A stretch of 7,269 bases of DNA from Chloroflexota bacterium (GTDB taxonomy: Bacteria; Chloroflexota; Chloroflexia; Thermomicrobiales; JADLAZ01): assembly GCA_020849725.1 (NCBI GenBank), contig JADLAZ010000094.1, positions 1 to 7,269 of the forward strand, read 5' to 3'. Position numbers and translations under genes: made by a program. Positions 1 to 7,140 of this stretch are shown piece after piece. The notes under the pieces are model-generated. The model was not told where the DNA came from. It saw only the letters and a list, made by a program, of their open reading frames with translations, and made no database searches. How positions within the stretch are numbered: position 1 is the first letter of the stretch; every line of letters starts with the position of its first letter.

Positions 1-1854
1 GCGGGCATGGCGCGGGCGGCCCAGGAGCGGCGAGACCAACCGGGGATGCCGCATCAGGACGAGATGGCGTCGCTGCCGGTGTTGATGCATGGCGACGCCG
101 CGTTCCCCGGCCAGGGGGTCGTGGCGGAGACGCTCAACCTGTCGCGCCTGCCAGGCTACCGCACCGGCGGCACGGTCCACATCATCATCAACAACCAGGT
201 CGGATTCACGACTGAGACCCGCGACTCGCGCTCGACACTGTACGCGAGTGACCTGGCCAAAGGCTTCGAGGTGCCGATCGTCCACGTCAATGCCGACGAT
301 CCCGAGGCTTGTCTGGCGGCGGTGCGGCTGGCCCACGCCTATCGCCAGCAGTTCCGCAAGGACGTCCTCATTGATCTCGTCGGCTACCGACGCTGGGGGC
401 ACAATGAAGGCGACGAACCAGGCTTCACGCAGCCGCTTCTCTACCAGCGGATCACGGCCCATCCGACCGTGCGCGAGCGATGGGCCACGGAGCTGGCGCG
501 CACCGGCGTGATCGCGGTCGGCGACGCCGACAGCCTGGTGGCGCGGTGCTGGCAACGCCTGGAGGTGGCCCAGGCGCAGCCACAGCCAACCACGGTCGAG
601 CCGAACGGCCGTGGGCGAACGGCGCCGCGCGCGGTGGTGACGGCGGTGTCGCGCGCGGTGCTGGAAGCGATCAATACCGTCCTGACTCAGCCACCGGCGG
701 GCTTCACCGTGCATCCACGACTGGAGCGGCTGCTCCAGCGACGCGCCGGTGCGCTGGTCGACGGCGCCGTCGACTGGGCGCACGCTGAAGCGCTCGCATT
801 CGGCACGATCGTGGCTGATGGCACGCCAATCCGGCTAACCGGCCAGGATTCCCAGCGGGGCACCTTTAGCCAGCGGCATCTGGTCCTGCACGACTGGCAG
901 ACCGGCGCCGGTTTCACTGCGCTGCAGAATCTCCCATCCTCGCGGGCGGCGTTCGCCGTCATCAATAGCCCGCTGTCGGAGAACGCCACGCTCGGCTTTG
1001 AGTACGGCTACTCAGTCCAATCACCGGAGACGCTCGTCATCTGGGAGGCGCAGTTCGGCGACTTCATCAACGGCGCGCAGGTCATCGTCGATCAGTTCAT
1101 AGCCTCGGCCCGCGCCAAGTGGCGTCAACTACCGGCACTGGTGTTGTTGCTGCCGCACGGCTACGAGGGCCAGGGACCGGAGCACTCAAGCGCGCGACTG
1201 GAGCGTTTCATCCAGCTGGCGGCGTCCGACAACATGCGCATTGTCAACTGCACGACGGCGGCCCAGTACTTTCATGTGCTGCGCCGCCAGGCTGCCCTCT
1301 TGCGCGACGAGCCGCGTCCGCTGATCGTGATGACGCCCAAGAGCCTGCTGCGCCACCCGCTGGCCGCGTCGCCGGTCGCCGAGTTGGTCGATGGGCGCTT
1401 CCGGTGCTTGATTGATGACCCGGTCGCACGCCAGCACCCCGACGCGATTCACCGGCTCGTGTTGTGCAGCGGCAAGGTGGCGATCGACCTGCTGGCCAGC
1501 GCACTGCGCGCCGAAGCCGAACACGTCGCAATCGTGCGTCTGGAGGAGCTCTATCCATTTCCCCGCGCCGACATCGATGACGTGCTCCTTACCTTTCCGA
1601 AGCTCCAAGAGATCATCTGGGTACAGGAGGAGCCGCGCAACATGGGCGCCTGGCGCTACATGGCGCCCCGGCTGCGCACGCTGGCTGGTCCGCACCTGAC
1701 TGTCGCGTACATCGGCCGGCCGCGGCGCGCCAGTCCGGCCGAAGGGTCGTCGGATGCACACGCCTTCGAGCAAGCGCGCATCGTTCGCGATGCCTTCGCC
1801 GGCCAGCCCGAGCCACTGCTGGTTGAGGAGCATGGTGTGCAGCACGCCGGATAG
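1..1854 (+). CDS. sucA: 2-oxoglutarate dehydrogenase E1 component (5' partial)
   Basis: This thiamine-diphosphate enzyme decarboxylates 2-oxoglutarate and reductively succinylates the E2 lipoyl group in the cytoplasmic TCA-cycle complex. The frame is open from base 1, so the Met at base 7 is internal. The visible 617 codons lack roughly the first third of a normal E1 of about 900-950 residues. Seen in order: HGDAA (base 88) and NNQVGFTT (190), the cofactor and Mg-binding region; HVNADDPEA (283); GHNEGDEP (397); a variable Gln/Pro-rich spacer (about 565-640); GQDSQRGTFSQRH (841), opening the transketolase-like pyrimidine-binding domain; EGQGPEHSS (1165), with the active-site His at 1183; and the C-terminal VQEEPRNMGAW (1621). 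All family landmarks are intact and no frameshift is seen. It is co-directional with sucB and almost certainly shares its transcript. The E2 catalytic domain is not fused here, unlike the mycobacterial and corynebacterial enzymes. Identification is very secure. Confidence 0.97.
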   Translation, partial: AGMARAAQERRDQPGMPHQDEMASLPVLMHGDAAFPGQGVVAETLNLSRLPGYRTGGTVHIIINNQVGFTTETRDSRSTLYASDLAKGFEVPIVHVNADDPEACLAAVRLAHAYRQQFRKDVLIDLVGYRRWGHNEGDEPGFTQPLLYQRITAHPTVRERWATELARTGVIAVGDADSLVARCWQRLEVAQAQPQPTTVEPNGRGRTAPRAVVTAVSRAVLEAINTVLTQPPAGFTVHPRLERLLQRRAGALVDGAVDWAHAEALAFGTIVADGTPIRLTGQDSQRGTFSQRHLVLHDWQTGAGFTALQNLPSSRAAFAVINSPLSENATLGFEYGYSVQSPETLVIWEAQFGDFINGAQVIVDQFIASARAKWRQLPALVLLLPHGYEGQGPEHSSARLERFIQLAASDNMRIVNCTTAAQYFHVLRRQAALLRDEPRPLIVMTPKSLLRHPLAASPVAELVDGRFRCLIDDPVARQHPDAIHRLVLCSGKVAIDLLASALRAEAEHVAIVRLEELYPFPRADIDDVLLTFPKLQEIIWVQEEPRNMGAWRYMAPRLRTLAGPHLTVAYIGRPRRASPAEGSSDAHAFEQARIVRDAFAGQPEPLLVEEHGVQHAG

Positions 1855-1886
1855 TGCGATCGCGCGCGGGGTCGCGCTTCGGAAAT

Positions 1887-1894
1887 GGGGGGAA
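1887..1894 (+). promoter_or_regulatory. Ribosome-binding site deciding the sucB start
   Basis: The purine run GGGGGGAA lies 5 bases before the ATG at 1900. An in-frame ATG at 1885 overlaps the left edge of this run and has only the weak GGAAA before it. The ATG at 1900 also puts the lipoyl domain ([12 protein letters not shown]) right at the N-terminus, as usual for E2 proteins. I therefore prefer 1900. Confidence 0.7.
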
Positions 1895-1899
1895 GCACG

Positions 1900-3111
1900 A
1901 TGCCGGTTGAGGTGCGCGTGCCACAGCTTGGCGAATCCGTGTTTGAGGCGACGGTTGGCCGGTGGCTGAAGAACCCCGGCGACCGGGTCAGCAAGGGCGA
2001 GGCGCTGGCGGAGCTGGAGACCGACAAGGTCAGTCTCGACGTCGCGGCCGACGCTGATGGCGTGTTGAGCGCCGTCGGGCAGCCAGCTGGCAGCGTCGTC
2101 GGCGTCGGCGACGTGATAGGACTGATCGACGATGCGGTTGCGCCGATCGACGGCGCCGTCGCAGAGACCCCGCCGCCAGCTGCCGCGCCGCTGGCCGCGG
2201 ACGCTGTGGCCAGCGTGCCGGACGCACCGGCCACCCCGTTGGCCCGACGCCTGGCCGAGGACCGCGACATCGACGTGCGCGCGGTCCAGGGCACCGGCGC
2301 GCGAGGCCGCGTGACGCGGGACGATATCGAGCGCGTTGGTCAGGCGACGGCGAGCGATGTGGTGGCGCGATCGGTGGCCCCGTCGGATGCAAGCGCGCCC
2401 GCGCCGGAACCGCGCCGCGAAGAGCGCGTGCGCCTCTCGCGCCGTCGTCTGACGATCGCGCGCCGGCTCGTCGAGGCCCAGCAGACCGCAGCCATGCTGA
2501 CCACCTTCAACGAGGTCGACATGTCGGCGGTCATGGCCGTGCGGGCACGGCACCGAGAACCGTTCAAGGAGCGGCATGGCGTCGGTCTGGGCTATATGTC
2601 GTTCTTCACGCGGGCGGTCGTCGGTGCGCTGCGAGCCTTTCCACGCCTCAACGCCGAGATCCAGGGCGACGAGATGGTCCTGAAATTGTACTATGACATC
2701 GGCATCGCGGTCGGCGTCGACGAAGGATTGGTTGTGCCAGTCGTGCGGGATGCCGACCGGAAGACATTTGCCGCCATCGAGCGCGAGATCGTCGATCTGG
2801 CCACACGCGCTCGGTCGAACACGCTGTCGCTCGCCGATTTGCAGGGCGGGACGTTCACCATCACCAATGGCGGCATCTATGGTTCCCTGTTGTCGACACC
2901 GATCCTGAACACGCCGCAAGTGGGCATCCTCGGCATGCACAAGATCGAGGAGCGGCCCGTCGTCGTCGCCGGCGTGGTGGCGGTCCGGCCGATGATGTAT
3001 TTGGCGCTGTCCTACGACCACCGCCTGGTGGACGGCAGCGAGGCGGTCCGCTTCCTGGTGCGCGTCAAGGCGTTGATCGAGGATCCGGAAATCCTGCTAC
3101 TGGACGGCTAG
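1900..3111 (+). CDS. sucB: Dihydrolipoyllysine-residue succinyltransferase (2-oxoglutarate dehydrogenase E2)
   Basis: This is the core-forming subunit of the 2-oxoglutarate dehydrogenase complex; it transfers the succinyl group from its lipoyl arm to CoA. The 403 residues match the usual length of about 400. Domains: one lipoyl domain (residues 2-76) with the lipoylated Lys43 in ETDKVSLDV; an Ala/Pro-rich linker; a peripheral-subunit-binding domain (about 108-147, from [11 protein letters not shown] to [10 protein letters not shown]) that docks E1 or E3; a second linker; and the catalytic acyltransferase domain (about 175-403), ending with the active-site motif DHRLVDG (His374, Asp378). The TFNEVDMS segment and the Phe-Pro-Asn/Arg-type active-site wall suit a succinyltransferase rather than a pyruvate-complex E2, and the adjacent sucA supports that. 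The start at 1900 is chosen from the ribosome-binding site; a start at 1885 would add five residues. It lies 45 bases after sucA. No E3 gene follows. Its stop codon overlaps the stop of the convergent glycosyltransferase gene. Confidence 0.96.
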   Translation: MPVEVRVPQLGESVFEATVGRWLKNPGDRVSKGEALAELETDKVSLDVAADADGVLSAVGQPAGSVVGVGDVIGLIDDAVAPIDGAVAETPPPAAAPLAADAVASVPDAPATPLARRLAEDRDIDVRAVQGTGARGRVTRDDIERVGQATASDVVARSVAPSDASAPAPEPRREERVRLSRRRLTIARRLVEAQQTAAMLTTFNEVDMSAVMAVRARHREPFKERHGVGLGYMSFFTRAVVGALRAFPRLNAEIQGDEMVLKLYYDIGIAVGVDEGLVVPVVRDADRKTFAAIEREIVDLATRARSNTLSLADLQGGTFTITNGGIYGSLLSTPILNTPQVGILGMHKIEERPVVVAGVVAVRPMMYLALSYDHRLVDGSEAVRFLVRVKALIEDPEILLLDG

Positions 3112-6100
3112 CTGACAGGCGTGCCGCGCAAGCGGGCGAGTGTGCGGGCAACCAGGCCCGTACCGGACCCGGCCAGCTTGAGCCGTGCCTCCATTTCGCG
3201 CGCCCACAGGTTCTGGGCCTGATAGGCAACGTGCAGATCTTCGTGGCGCTTGCGAGCCTCTGCCAGCTCCGCCTCCAGTCGCTTGAGCCGCTTCTGCAAG
3301 CGATCGTTATTACCGAATAGTTCGTTGATCGTGGCCTGCTGGCGGGCGTACTCCTGACTCATTTCCCGCTCGCGCTCGCGCACATACTCAGCGCGCCATC
3401 GCTCCAGGTCTGGCTCGTCGCCGGCGTGGATCAGCAAGGTGTCGAGAATGCTCGCGCCGGGTCCGTCGGTTCCCAGTGCCTCGGCAGCGCCGATGAGCCA
3501 GGCGTAGCGGCCGGCGCTCTCGAAGAAATGCTGCTCGATTTGGTCGCCGACGACCGGTTGCATGCCAATCATCGACCGCAGCTCTGGGTGCTTGGTCCAG
3601 GCGCGCACGGCCTCGTAACCGGCGACACGCTCGCGGCGCAGAAAGCCGGCGAGGTCGAAGCCGCGCAGATGCTCGACGACGGCCTCCGGTCGGAACACGA
3701 AGCGGGCGCCGGCCTGGCGCAGCCGATAGGCAAACTCCGTATCCTCCCAGGCGGCACGGGTGAACTCCTCGTCGAACAAGCCGGCCGCCAATGCCAGGTC
3801 GCGATCGACAGCGGCGTTGGCGGTGTAGAACGTGACGAACGGCGCATCATCAGGCACGCTGACGAGATCGATATTGAACAAGGTCCTCTCGCCCGCAAAC
3901 CGCAACAGCGGCGTCACCCGAACCGACGGGTGCCACGCGATCGGCCCGGTTGTCACCAGGCCGGGCCGGCGATGCCCGCCAGCGTGCTCGGCCAGCCAGG
4001 TCGGCCGAGGCACACAGTCATCGTCTAGAAAGACGACGACCTGCCCTGTTGCCCGCCGGATGCCCCGATTGCGCGCGGCCGCCGGTCCGGCGTTCGCCTG
4101 TCGCTCGCTGGTGACGGGCAGTCCACGGGCGGCGACTGCCTCGACTACCGGCGCCGCAGGCAGCGCGCCGCCATCATCAATTACGATGATCTCCAACCGG
4201 TCGCGCGGCCAGGTCTGGGCCGCCAGTCCCTCCAGCACCATCGCCAGCATGTCCGGCCGGTCGTACGTTGGGACCACCACGCTCAACCGCTCGGGCCACG
4301 CTGAGCCAGACATGCTCGTGCCATTCGGGGACGGCTGCACCATCGGCTCAGCCACGTGGGGAGGATGCGCGGAGCCTTCGGCGCCAGTGGCGGTCCCCGC
4401 CTCCCCTGTCGGTCCGCCCGGGCCGTTGGCTGGCGCGGCCTGGACCACCCGAGCAGCCGCCTGGAGCGGTGTAACGACCAATGGCGTACCGATGGGCGAC
4501 CGAGGTCGCAGCCGTGGCTGGCGCAGAAAGCGATCGATCGGTGCGAAGCCGCCGGCCGTCCCAAGCTGGCTCTCGTCCACGACGAGCGGCCGGCCGTGCG
4601 GGCCTGTGAGATCGAATCCGGCCTTCGTCAACCACGGCTCAAAGGAGGCCACCACCTCCTCCGTGGCGCAGATGACCCAGTCAACCGCCCCCAGCGCCGC
4701 GACCAGCGTGCCGGCCGCCGGCAGCACCTGACCAGCGGGCGACCAGGGGCCACGCTCGGCAAGCGGCGCCGCCAGATCGACGATCGTCGGGATGCGCACC
4801 GGCTGGCACATCGGGTCGAGCCAGATCGCCGGCTGCCAGTCGACCACCAGCAGCGCATCAGGTCGCTGCTCGGCGACCACCGTGGGCAAGGTCGTCTCGG
4901 ACCAGGTAACGATGGGGAAGGGTTCAGCCGCGCCGGGGTGGAGCGCTCGCGACCGCTCGTGGACCGCACCGATCAGGGCGTGCCCGGCCTGGCTAAGCGC
5001 CGCGATCAGCGTCGCCGTACGACCGCTCGTCGGCAACATATCCAGTGAGACAATCATCACCCGTCGACCAACCGCCGCGACGCCCGCATCGATAGCCAAT
5101 CCCTCCATGAGCGTGAAACTCGCCTCGGAGAAGCCAGCCACGTGGTCGAGTGGCTCCAGCGGCGCGCCAAACAGCGGCGCGATCGCCGCGTCAGAGCGGC
5201 GGCGGCGGGCCTGGATGACCCGTCGCCGCTCGAACAGGCCCGGCAGCCGCTCCAACACCTCGTCCAGCGCCAGCAGCAGGCTGGCGCCGGGCGCGCTGAG
5301 CAACACCTCCGGTGGCGAGTGACGGTTGCCGCTCCGGATGTCGTAGTCGTCACGCTGCAGGCCCGCCTCGCGCAGTTCAGCCAGCACCCGGTAGATGGTC
5401 AACAGCAGCGATGCCGGCAGGACTCGTCCGAGGTTGGCGTCGTCGTAGTTCTTGAGGATCGAGAAGAGTGCATTGCGTTCGAAGATAAGCTGCTTGTGGA
5501 CATCATGGACCTGGCCGACCGATGCGTGCAACCGATGGTAGACAATGGCCTTCGGCGCAAACATGATGCGATAGCCTAGCACCCACAGCCGCCAGCCGAG
5601 GTCCACATCCTCGAACAGGACGAAGTAGTCGTCGTCGAAGCCGCCGGCGTTGAGAAAGACCTGCCGGTCGATCAGCATCGCACCGCCGCAGGCAAACAGC
5701 GTCTCGCGCTCGATGCTGTAGTCCGGGCCATCGGGCTGGCCAGCGCCGATCTGGGTCGCCTTACCGGTGACGTTCATCCGTCCGCCGGCGAAGTCGATGA
5801 CCTGGCCATCCCAGCTCAGCATCTTCGCACCGGTGCAGACCAGATCGCGGTCACCGGTCCGCCGAGCGGCCAGGATCGGCGCCATCAACTCGGCCAGCCA
5901 GTGGCGATCGGCGCGCGTGTCTTGATTGAGAAACGCCACGTACTCACCCCGCGCCACCCGTGCGCCAATGTTGTTGCCGCGCGCGAAGCCGTAATTCAGG
6001 GGGTTGCGCATCAGGCGCACCGACGGGAACTGCTCCTGCACCTCCTCGTAGCTGCCGTCGCTGGAAGCGTTGTCGACCACGAGTACCTCAGTCCGGTCGG

Positions 6101-6230
6101 CAGGATACGTCTGCGCCAGCACAGTCGGCAGGCAGACGCGCAGGTGCTCGCGCCCGTTGTAGGCCAGCACGATGACAGTGACCAGCGGCAACAGCGTCGC
6201 GGATCGGTCCGATTGGTCCTGGTCGAGCAT
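3108..6230 (-). CDS. Large two-GT2-domain glycosyltransferase with GT-B-like middle and C-terminal coiled coil
   Basis: This 1040-residue protein should transfer sugars from nucleotide-sugar donors to a growing glycan. Residues 17-260 form a GT2 (GT-A fold) domain of the rhamnosyltransferase-like type: [10 protein letters not shown] (17-26), VDNASSDGS (52-60), NQD at 102-104 in the DxD position, and FEDVDLGWR (206-214) carrying the likely catalytic acid pair. Residues 261-388 are a helical spacer. Residues 389-555 resemble the N-terminal lobe of a GT-B enzyme ([14 protein letters not shown], then DWVICATEE at 517-525). I do not see the donor-binding C-lobe. A Pro/Gly/Thr-rich linker spans about 580-647. 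A second GT2 domain follows (649-860): [10 protein letters not shown] (651-660), VIDDGG (683-688), DDD at 736-738, and WEDTEFAYR (828-836). Residues 940-1018 are a charged coiled coil, probably for oligomerisation or scaffolding. No signal peptide or membrane helix is seen, so it is probably cytoplasmic. Sugar and acceptor cannot be told from sequence. The GT2 calls are firm; the middle-domain call is tentative. Confidence 0.92.
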   Translation of the reverse strand: MLDQDQSDRSATLLPLVTVIVLAYNGREHLRVCLPTVLAQTYPADRTEVLVVDNASSDGSYEEVQEQFPSVRLMRNPLNYGFARGNNIGARVARGEYVAFLNQDTRADRHWLAELMAPILAARRTGDRDLVCTGAKMLSWDGQVIDFAGGRMNVTGKATQIGAGQPDGPDYSIERETLFACGGAMLIDRQVFLNAGGFDDDYFVLFEDVDLGWRLWVLGYRIMFAPKAIVYHRLHASVGQVHDVHKQLIFERNALFSILKNYDDANLGRVLPASLLLTIYRVLAELREAGLQRDDYDIRSGNRHSPPEVLLSAPGASLLLALDEVLERLPGLFERRRVIQARRRRSDAAIAPLFGAPLEPLDHVAGFSEASFTLMEGLAIDAGVAAVGRRVMIVSLDMLPTSGRTATLIAALSQAGHALIGAVHERSRALHPGAAEPFPIVTWSETTLPTVVAEQRPDALLVVDWQPAIWLDPMCQPVRIPTIVDLAAPLAERGPWSPAGQVLPAAGTLVAALGAVDWVICATEEVVASFEPWLTKAGFDLTGPHGRPLVVDESQLGTAGGFAPIDRFLRQPRLRPRSPIGTPLVVTPLQAAARVVQAAPANGPGGPTGEAGTATGAEGSAHPPHVAEPMVQPSPNGTSMSGSAWPERLSVVVPTYDRPDMLAMVLEGLAAQTWPRDRLEIIVIDDGGALPAAPVVEAVAARGLPVTSERQANAGPAAARNRGIRRATGQVVVFLDDDCVPRPTWLAEHAGGHRRPGLVTTGPIAWHPSVRVTPLLRFAGERTLFNIDLVSVPDDAPFVTFYTANAAVDRDLALAAGLFDEEFTRAAWEDTEFAYRLRQAGARFVFRPEAVVEHLRGFDLAGFLRRERVAGYEAVRAWTKHPELRSMIGMQPVVGDQIEQHFFESAGRYAWLIGAAEALGTDGPGASILDTLLIHAGDEPDLERWRAEYVREREREMSQEYARQQATINELFGNNDRLQKRLKRLEAELAEARKRHEDLHVAYQAQNLWAREMEARLKLAGSGTGLVARTLARLRGTPVS

Positions 6231-6236
6231 GGCCTA

Positions 6237-6242
6237 CTCCCT
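6237..6242 (-). promoter_or_regulatory. Ribosome-binding site of the large glycosyltransferase
   Basis: On the - strand this reads AGGGAG, 6 bases before the ATG at 6230. It supports that start, which places the first GT2 beta strand at residue 17, a normal N-terminal lead for the family. Confidence 0.7.
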
Positions 6243-6276
6243 GGCGGTTCGTGCGCCGGAGCCGCTGGCCCCCATC

Positions 6277-6296
6277 GCGTGGGCCGCCGGCCACGC
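6277..6296. repeat. Short dyad GCGTGG-N8-CCACGC
   Basis: Two perfect 6-base inverted arms (6277-6282 and 6291-6296) flank an 8-base GC-rich centre. It sits inside the expected leader of the leftward transcript and upstream of the rightward promoter. It could be an operator for a dimeric regulator or an RNA hairpin in the leader. In DNA this rich in G and C it could also be chance. Confidence 0.3.
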
Positions 6297-6308
6297 CGGC
6301 CCGCCGGG

Positions 6309-6337
6309 TTGCTGCCGGCACGGTCGTGAAGTATAAC
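6309..6337 (+). promoter_or_regulatory. Candidate sigma-70-type promoter for the methyltransferase operon
   Basis: TTGCTG (6309-6314) and TATAAC (6332-6337) are separated by exactly 17 bases. The -10 matches the consensus at 5 of 6 positions, the -35 at only the first three. The predicted start point, near 6344, would give a leader of about 75 bases before the ATG at 6418. TATAAC lies in the only AT-rich patch of the intergenic region, which raises its credibility. Confidence 0.45.
6330..6335 (-). promoter_or_regulatory. Candidate -10 element for the large glycosyltransferase
   Basis: On the - strand these bases read TATACT, 5 of 6 to the consensus, overlapping the + strand TATAAC by four bases. 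No convincing -35 lies 16-18 bases upstream; that stretch is GC only. A transcript from here would carry a leader of about 90 bases that includes the 6277-6296 dyad. Confidence 0.3.
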
Positions 6338-6400
6338 CGCGACGACCTGGCCGGCGGCGACGGGCAGCGCAAGGGCGGCGCAGGGCGGCCAGCCGCCACC

Positions 6401-6405
6401 AGGAG
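6401..6405 (+). promoter_or_regulatory. Ribosome-binding site near the methyltransferase start
   Basis: AGGAG lies 12 bases before the ATG at 6418, longer than the usual 5-9. The closer ATG at 6407 is in another frame that stops at 6457 without protein-like content, so it does not give the methyltransferase. No alternative start codon lies in frame between the AGGAG and 6418. An internal ATG at 6445 is possible but has no comparable site. Confidence 0.5.
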
Positions 6406-6417
6406 AATGAGTGGCTC

Positions 6418-7140
6418 ATGCCGACGCGGCAGCGCGACCTGGTCATGGAGTGGCTGATGCCCAACGTCGCCCTGCGCTACTTCCCAGTGGTGGCGTTGCT
6501 GCGCGATGTGCGGGCCGATAGTGTGCTCGACGTCGGCTGCGGCGACGGTGGGCTCGGCATGTTTGGCTGGAACCGGCCATTCGTCGGGTGCGATCTGCAG
6601 TTCCATCAACCGATGCCGCCGATGCGGGCCGTGATCGGGACCGGCGGCGCGCTGCCGTTCGGGAACGGCGCGTTCGATGTCGTTATTTCGCTCGACACTC
6701 TGGAGCATGTGCCGCCGGCCAGCCGCGCTGGGTTCATCGCCGACCTCGCCCGCGTCGCCCGGCGCTACTTGATTCTGGCCATGCCCTGTGGGCAAGTAGC
6801 ACGGGTTGCGGAGCGCCTGCTCGATCGCTGGTACGCACTGAGAGGCATCTCTACGCCGCCCTGGCTCGTGGAGCATGAGGCGCTCGTTCTGCCCGAGCGA
6901 GCTGAAGTCGAAGCGGCGGTCGCCGGCCTGGGCCAGCCGTATCGGGTTTTCGGCAACGAGAACGCGCTCGTCCACCTGCTGGTCATGATGGCAGAGAGCA
7001 GCCGCCGCCTGCGCCCACGCCTGGTCCGGTTCCTGCGCTTGAGGATGGACATGGCGGCTGGGATAGCCGGTCGCCTCAACGCGCGCCCAACCTACCGCCA
7101 TCTGTTCGTCGTCGATCTCAGCGGCCGTGGGGCAGCCTGA
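6418..7140 (+). CDS. Class I SAM-dependent methyltransferase (Methyltransf_11-like)
   Basis: This 240-residue protein has the Rossmann-fold methyltransferase core. Motif I is VLDVGCGDGG (36-45), which binds S-adenosylmethionine. An acidic residue ends strand 2 (Asp59 in VGCDL), where it normally holds the ribose hydroxyls. ALPFGNGAFDVVIS (79-91) and LEHV (95-98) form the strand-4 region typical of Methyltransf_11. The remainder (about 140-240) has an EHE..LPE segment (152-160) and a basic helical stretch (195-220), likely the substrate-specific part. The substrate is not visible. Because it is flanked by glycosyltransferases and translationally coupled to the next one, O-methylation of a sugar or glycan end is my best inference; methylation of a lipid or small metabolite is also possible. 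The start at 6418 follows an AGGAG with long spacing. The TGA overlaps the next gene's ATG (TGATG). Confidence 0.9.
   Translation: MPTRQRDLVMEWLMPNVALRYFPVVALLRDVRADSVLDVGCGDGGLGMFGWNRPFVGCDLQFHQPMPPMRAVIGTGGALPFGNGAFDVVISLDTLEHVPPASRAGFIADLARVARRYLILAMPCGQVARVAERLLDRWYALRGISTPPWLVEHEALVLPERAEVEAAVAGLGQPYRVFGNENALVHLLVMMAESSRRLRPRLVRFLRLRMDMAAGIAGRLNARPTYRHLFVVDLSGRGAA

Larger units (their letters stand above)
6231..6417. promoter_or_regulatory. Divergent intergenic region
   Basis: These 187 bases separate the start of the large glycosyltransferase (leftward) from the methyltransferase (rightward). They are very GC-rich except for one AT-rich spot at about 6329-6337. They hold the candidate promoters, a 20-base dyad and the two ribosome-binding sites listed separately. 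Short open frames crossing this region have no recognisable protein content, so I call no gene here. Confidence 0.75.

Noticed and set aside
1855..1899. GC-rich GCGCG/CGCGC potential stem between sucA and sucB
   Set aside because: It is a 5-base stem of simple GC alternation without a T run, in a 45-base operon gap. Neither a terminator nor an attenuator is supported.
1186..3021. A 611-codon open frame on the - strand across the end of sucA and most of sucB
   Set aside because: It is antisense to two unmistakable enzymes with all catalytic motifs intact. Its protein is rich in Arg, His, Gln and Ala with no recognisable domain, as expected for a mirror frame in GC-rich DNA.
3124..3135. Hairpin CCGC-GCAA-GCGG just past the sucB stop
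   Set aside because: It has a stable-type GCAA loop but only a 4-base stem and no following T run, and it lies inside the glycosyltransferase coding sequence. It is not enough to call a terminator.
3832..4731. A 299-codon + strand open frame opposite the large glycosyltransferase
   Set aside because: It is Ser/Thr/Arg/Pro-rich with no domain, and lies wholly opposite the second GT2 domain, linker and middle region of a convincing protein.
6251..6457. Short + strand open frame across the intergenic region with a start at 6407 well spaced from AGGAG
   Set aside because: It ends within the methyltransferase start, has Arg/Gly/Ala-rich content and no motif. At most the 6407 ATG is a tiny upstream start; nothing supports a real peptide.
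6088..7101. A 337-codon open frame on the - strand across the intergenic region and the methyltransferase
   Set aside because: It is antisense to the methyltransferase with its clear SAM motifs, and overlaps the start of the large glycosyltransferase. The composition is low in hydrophobic order and no motif is seen.
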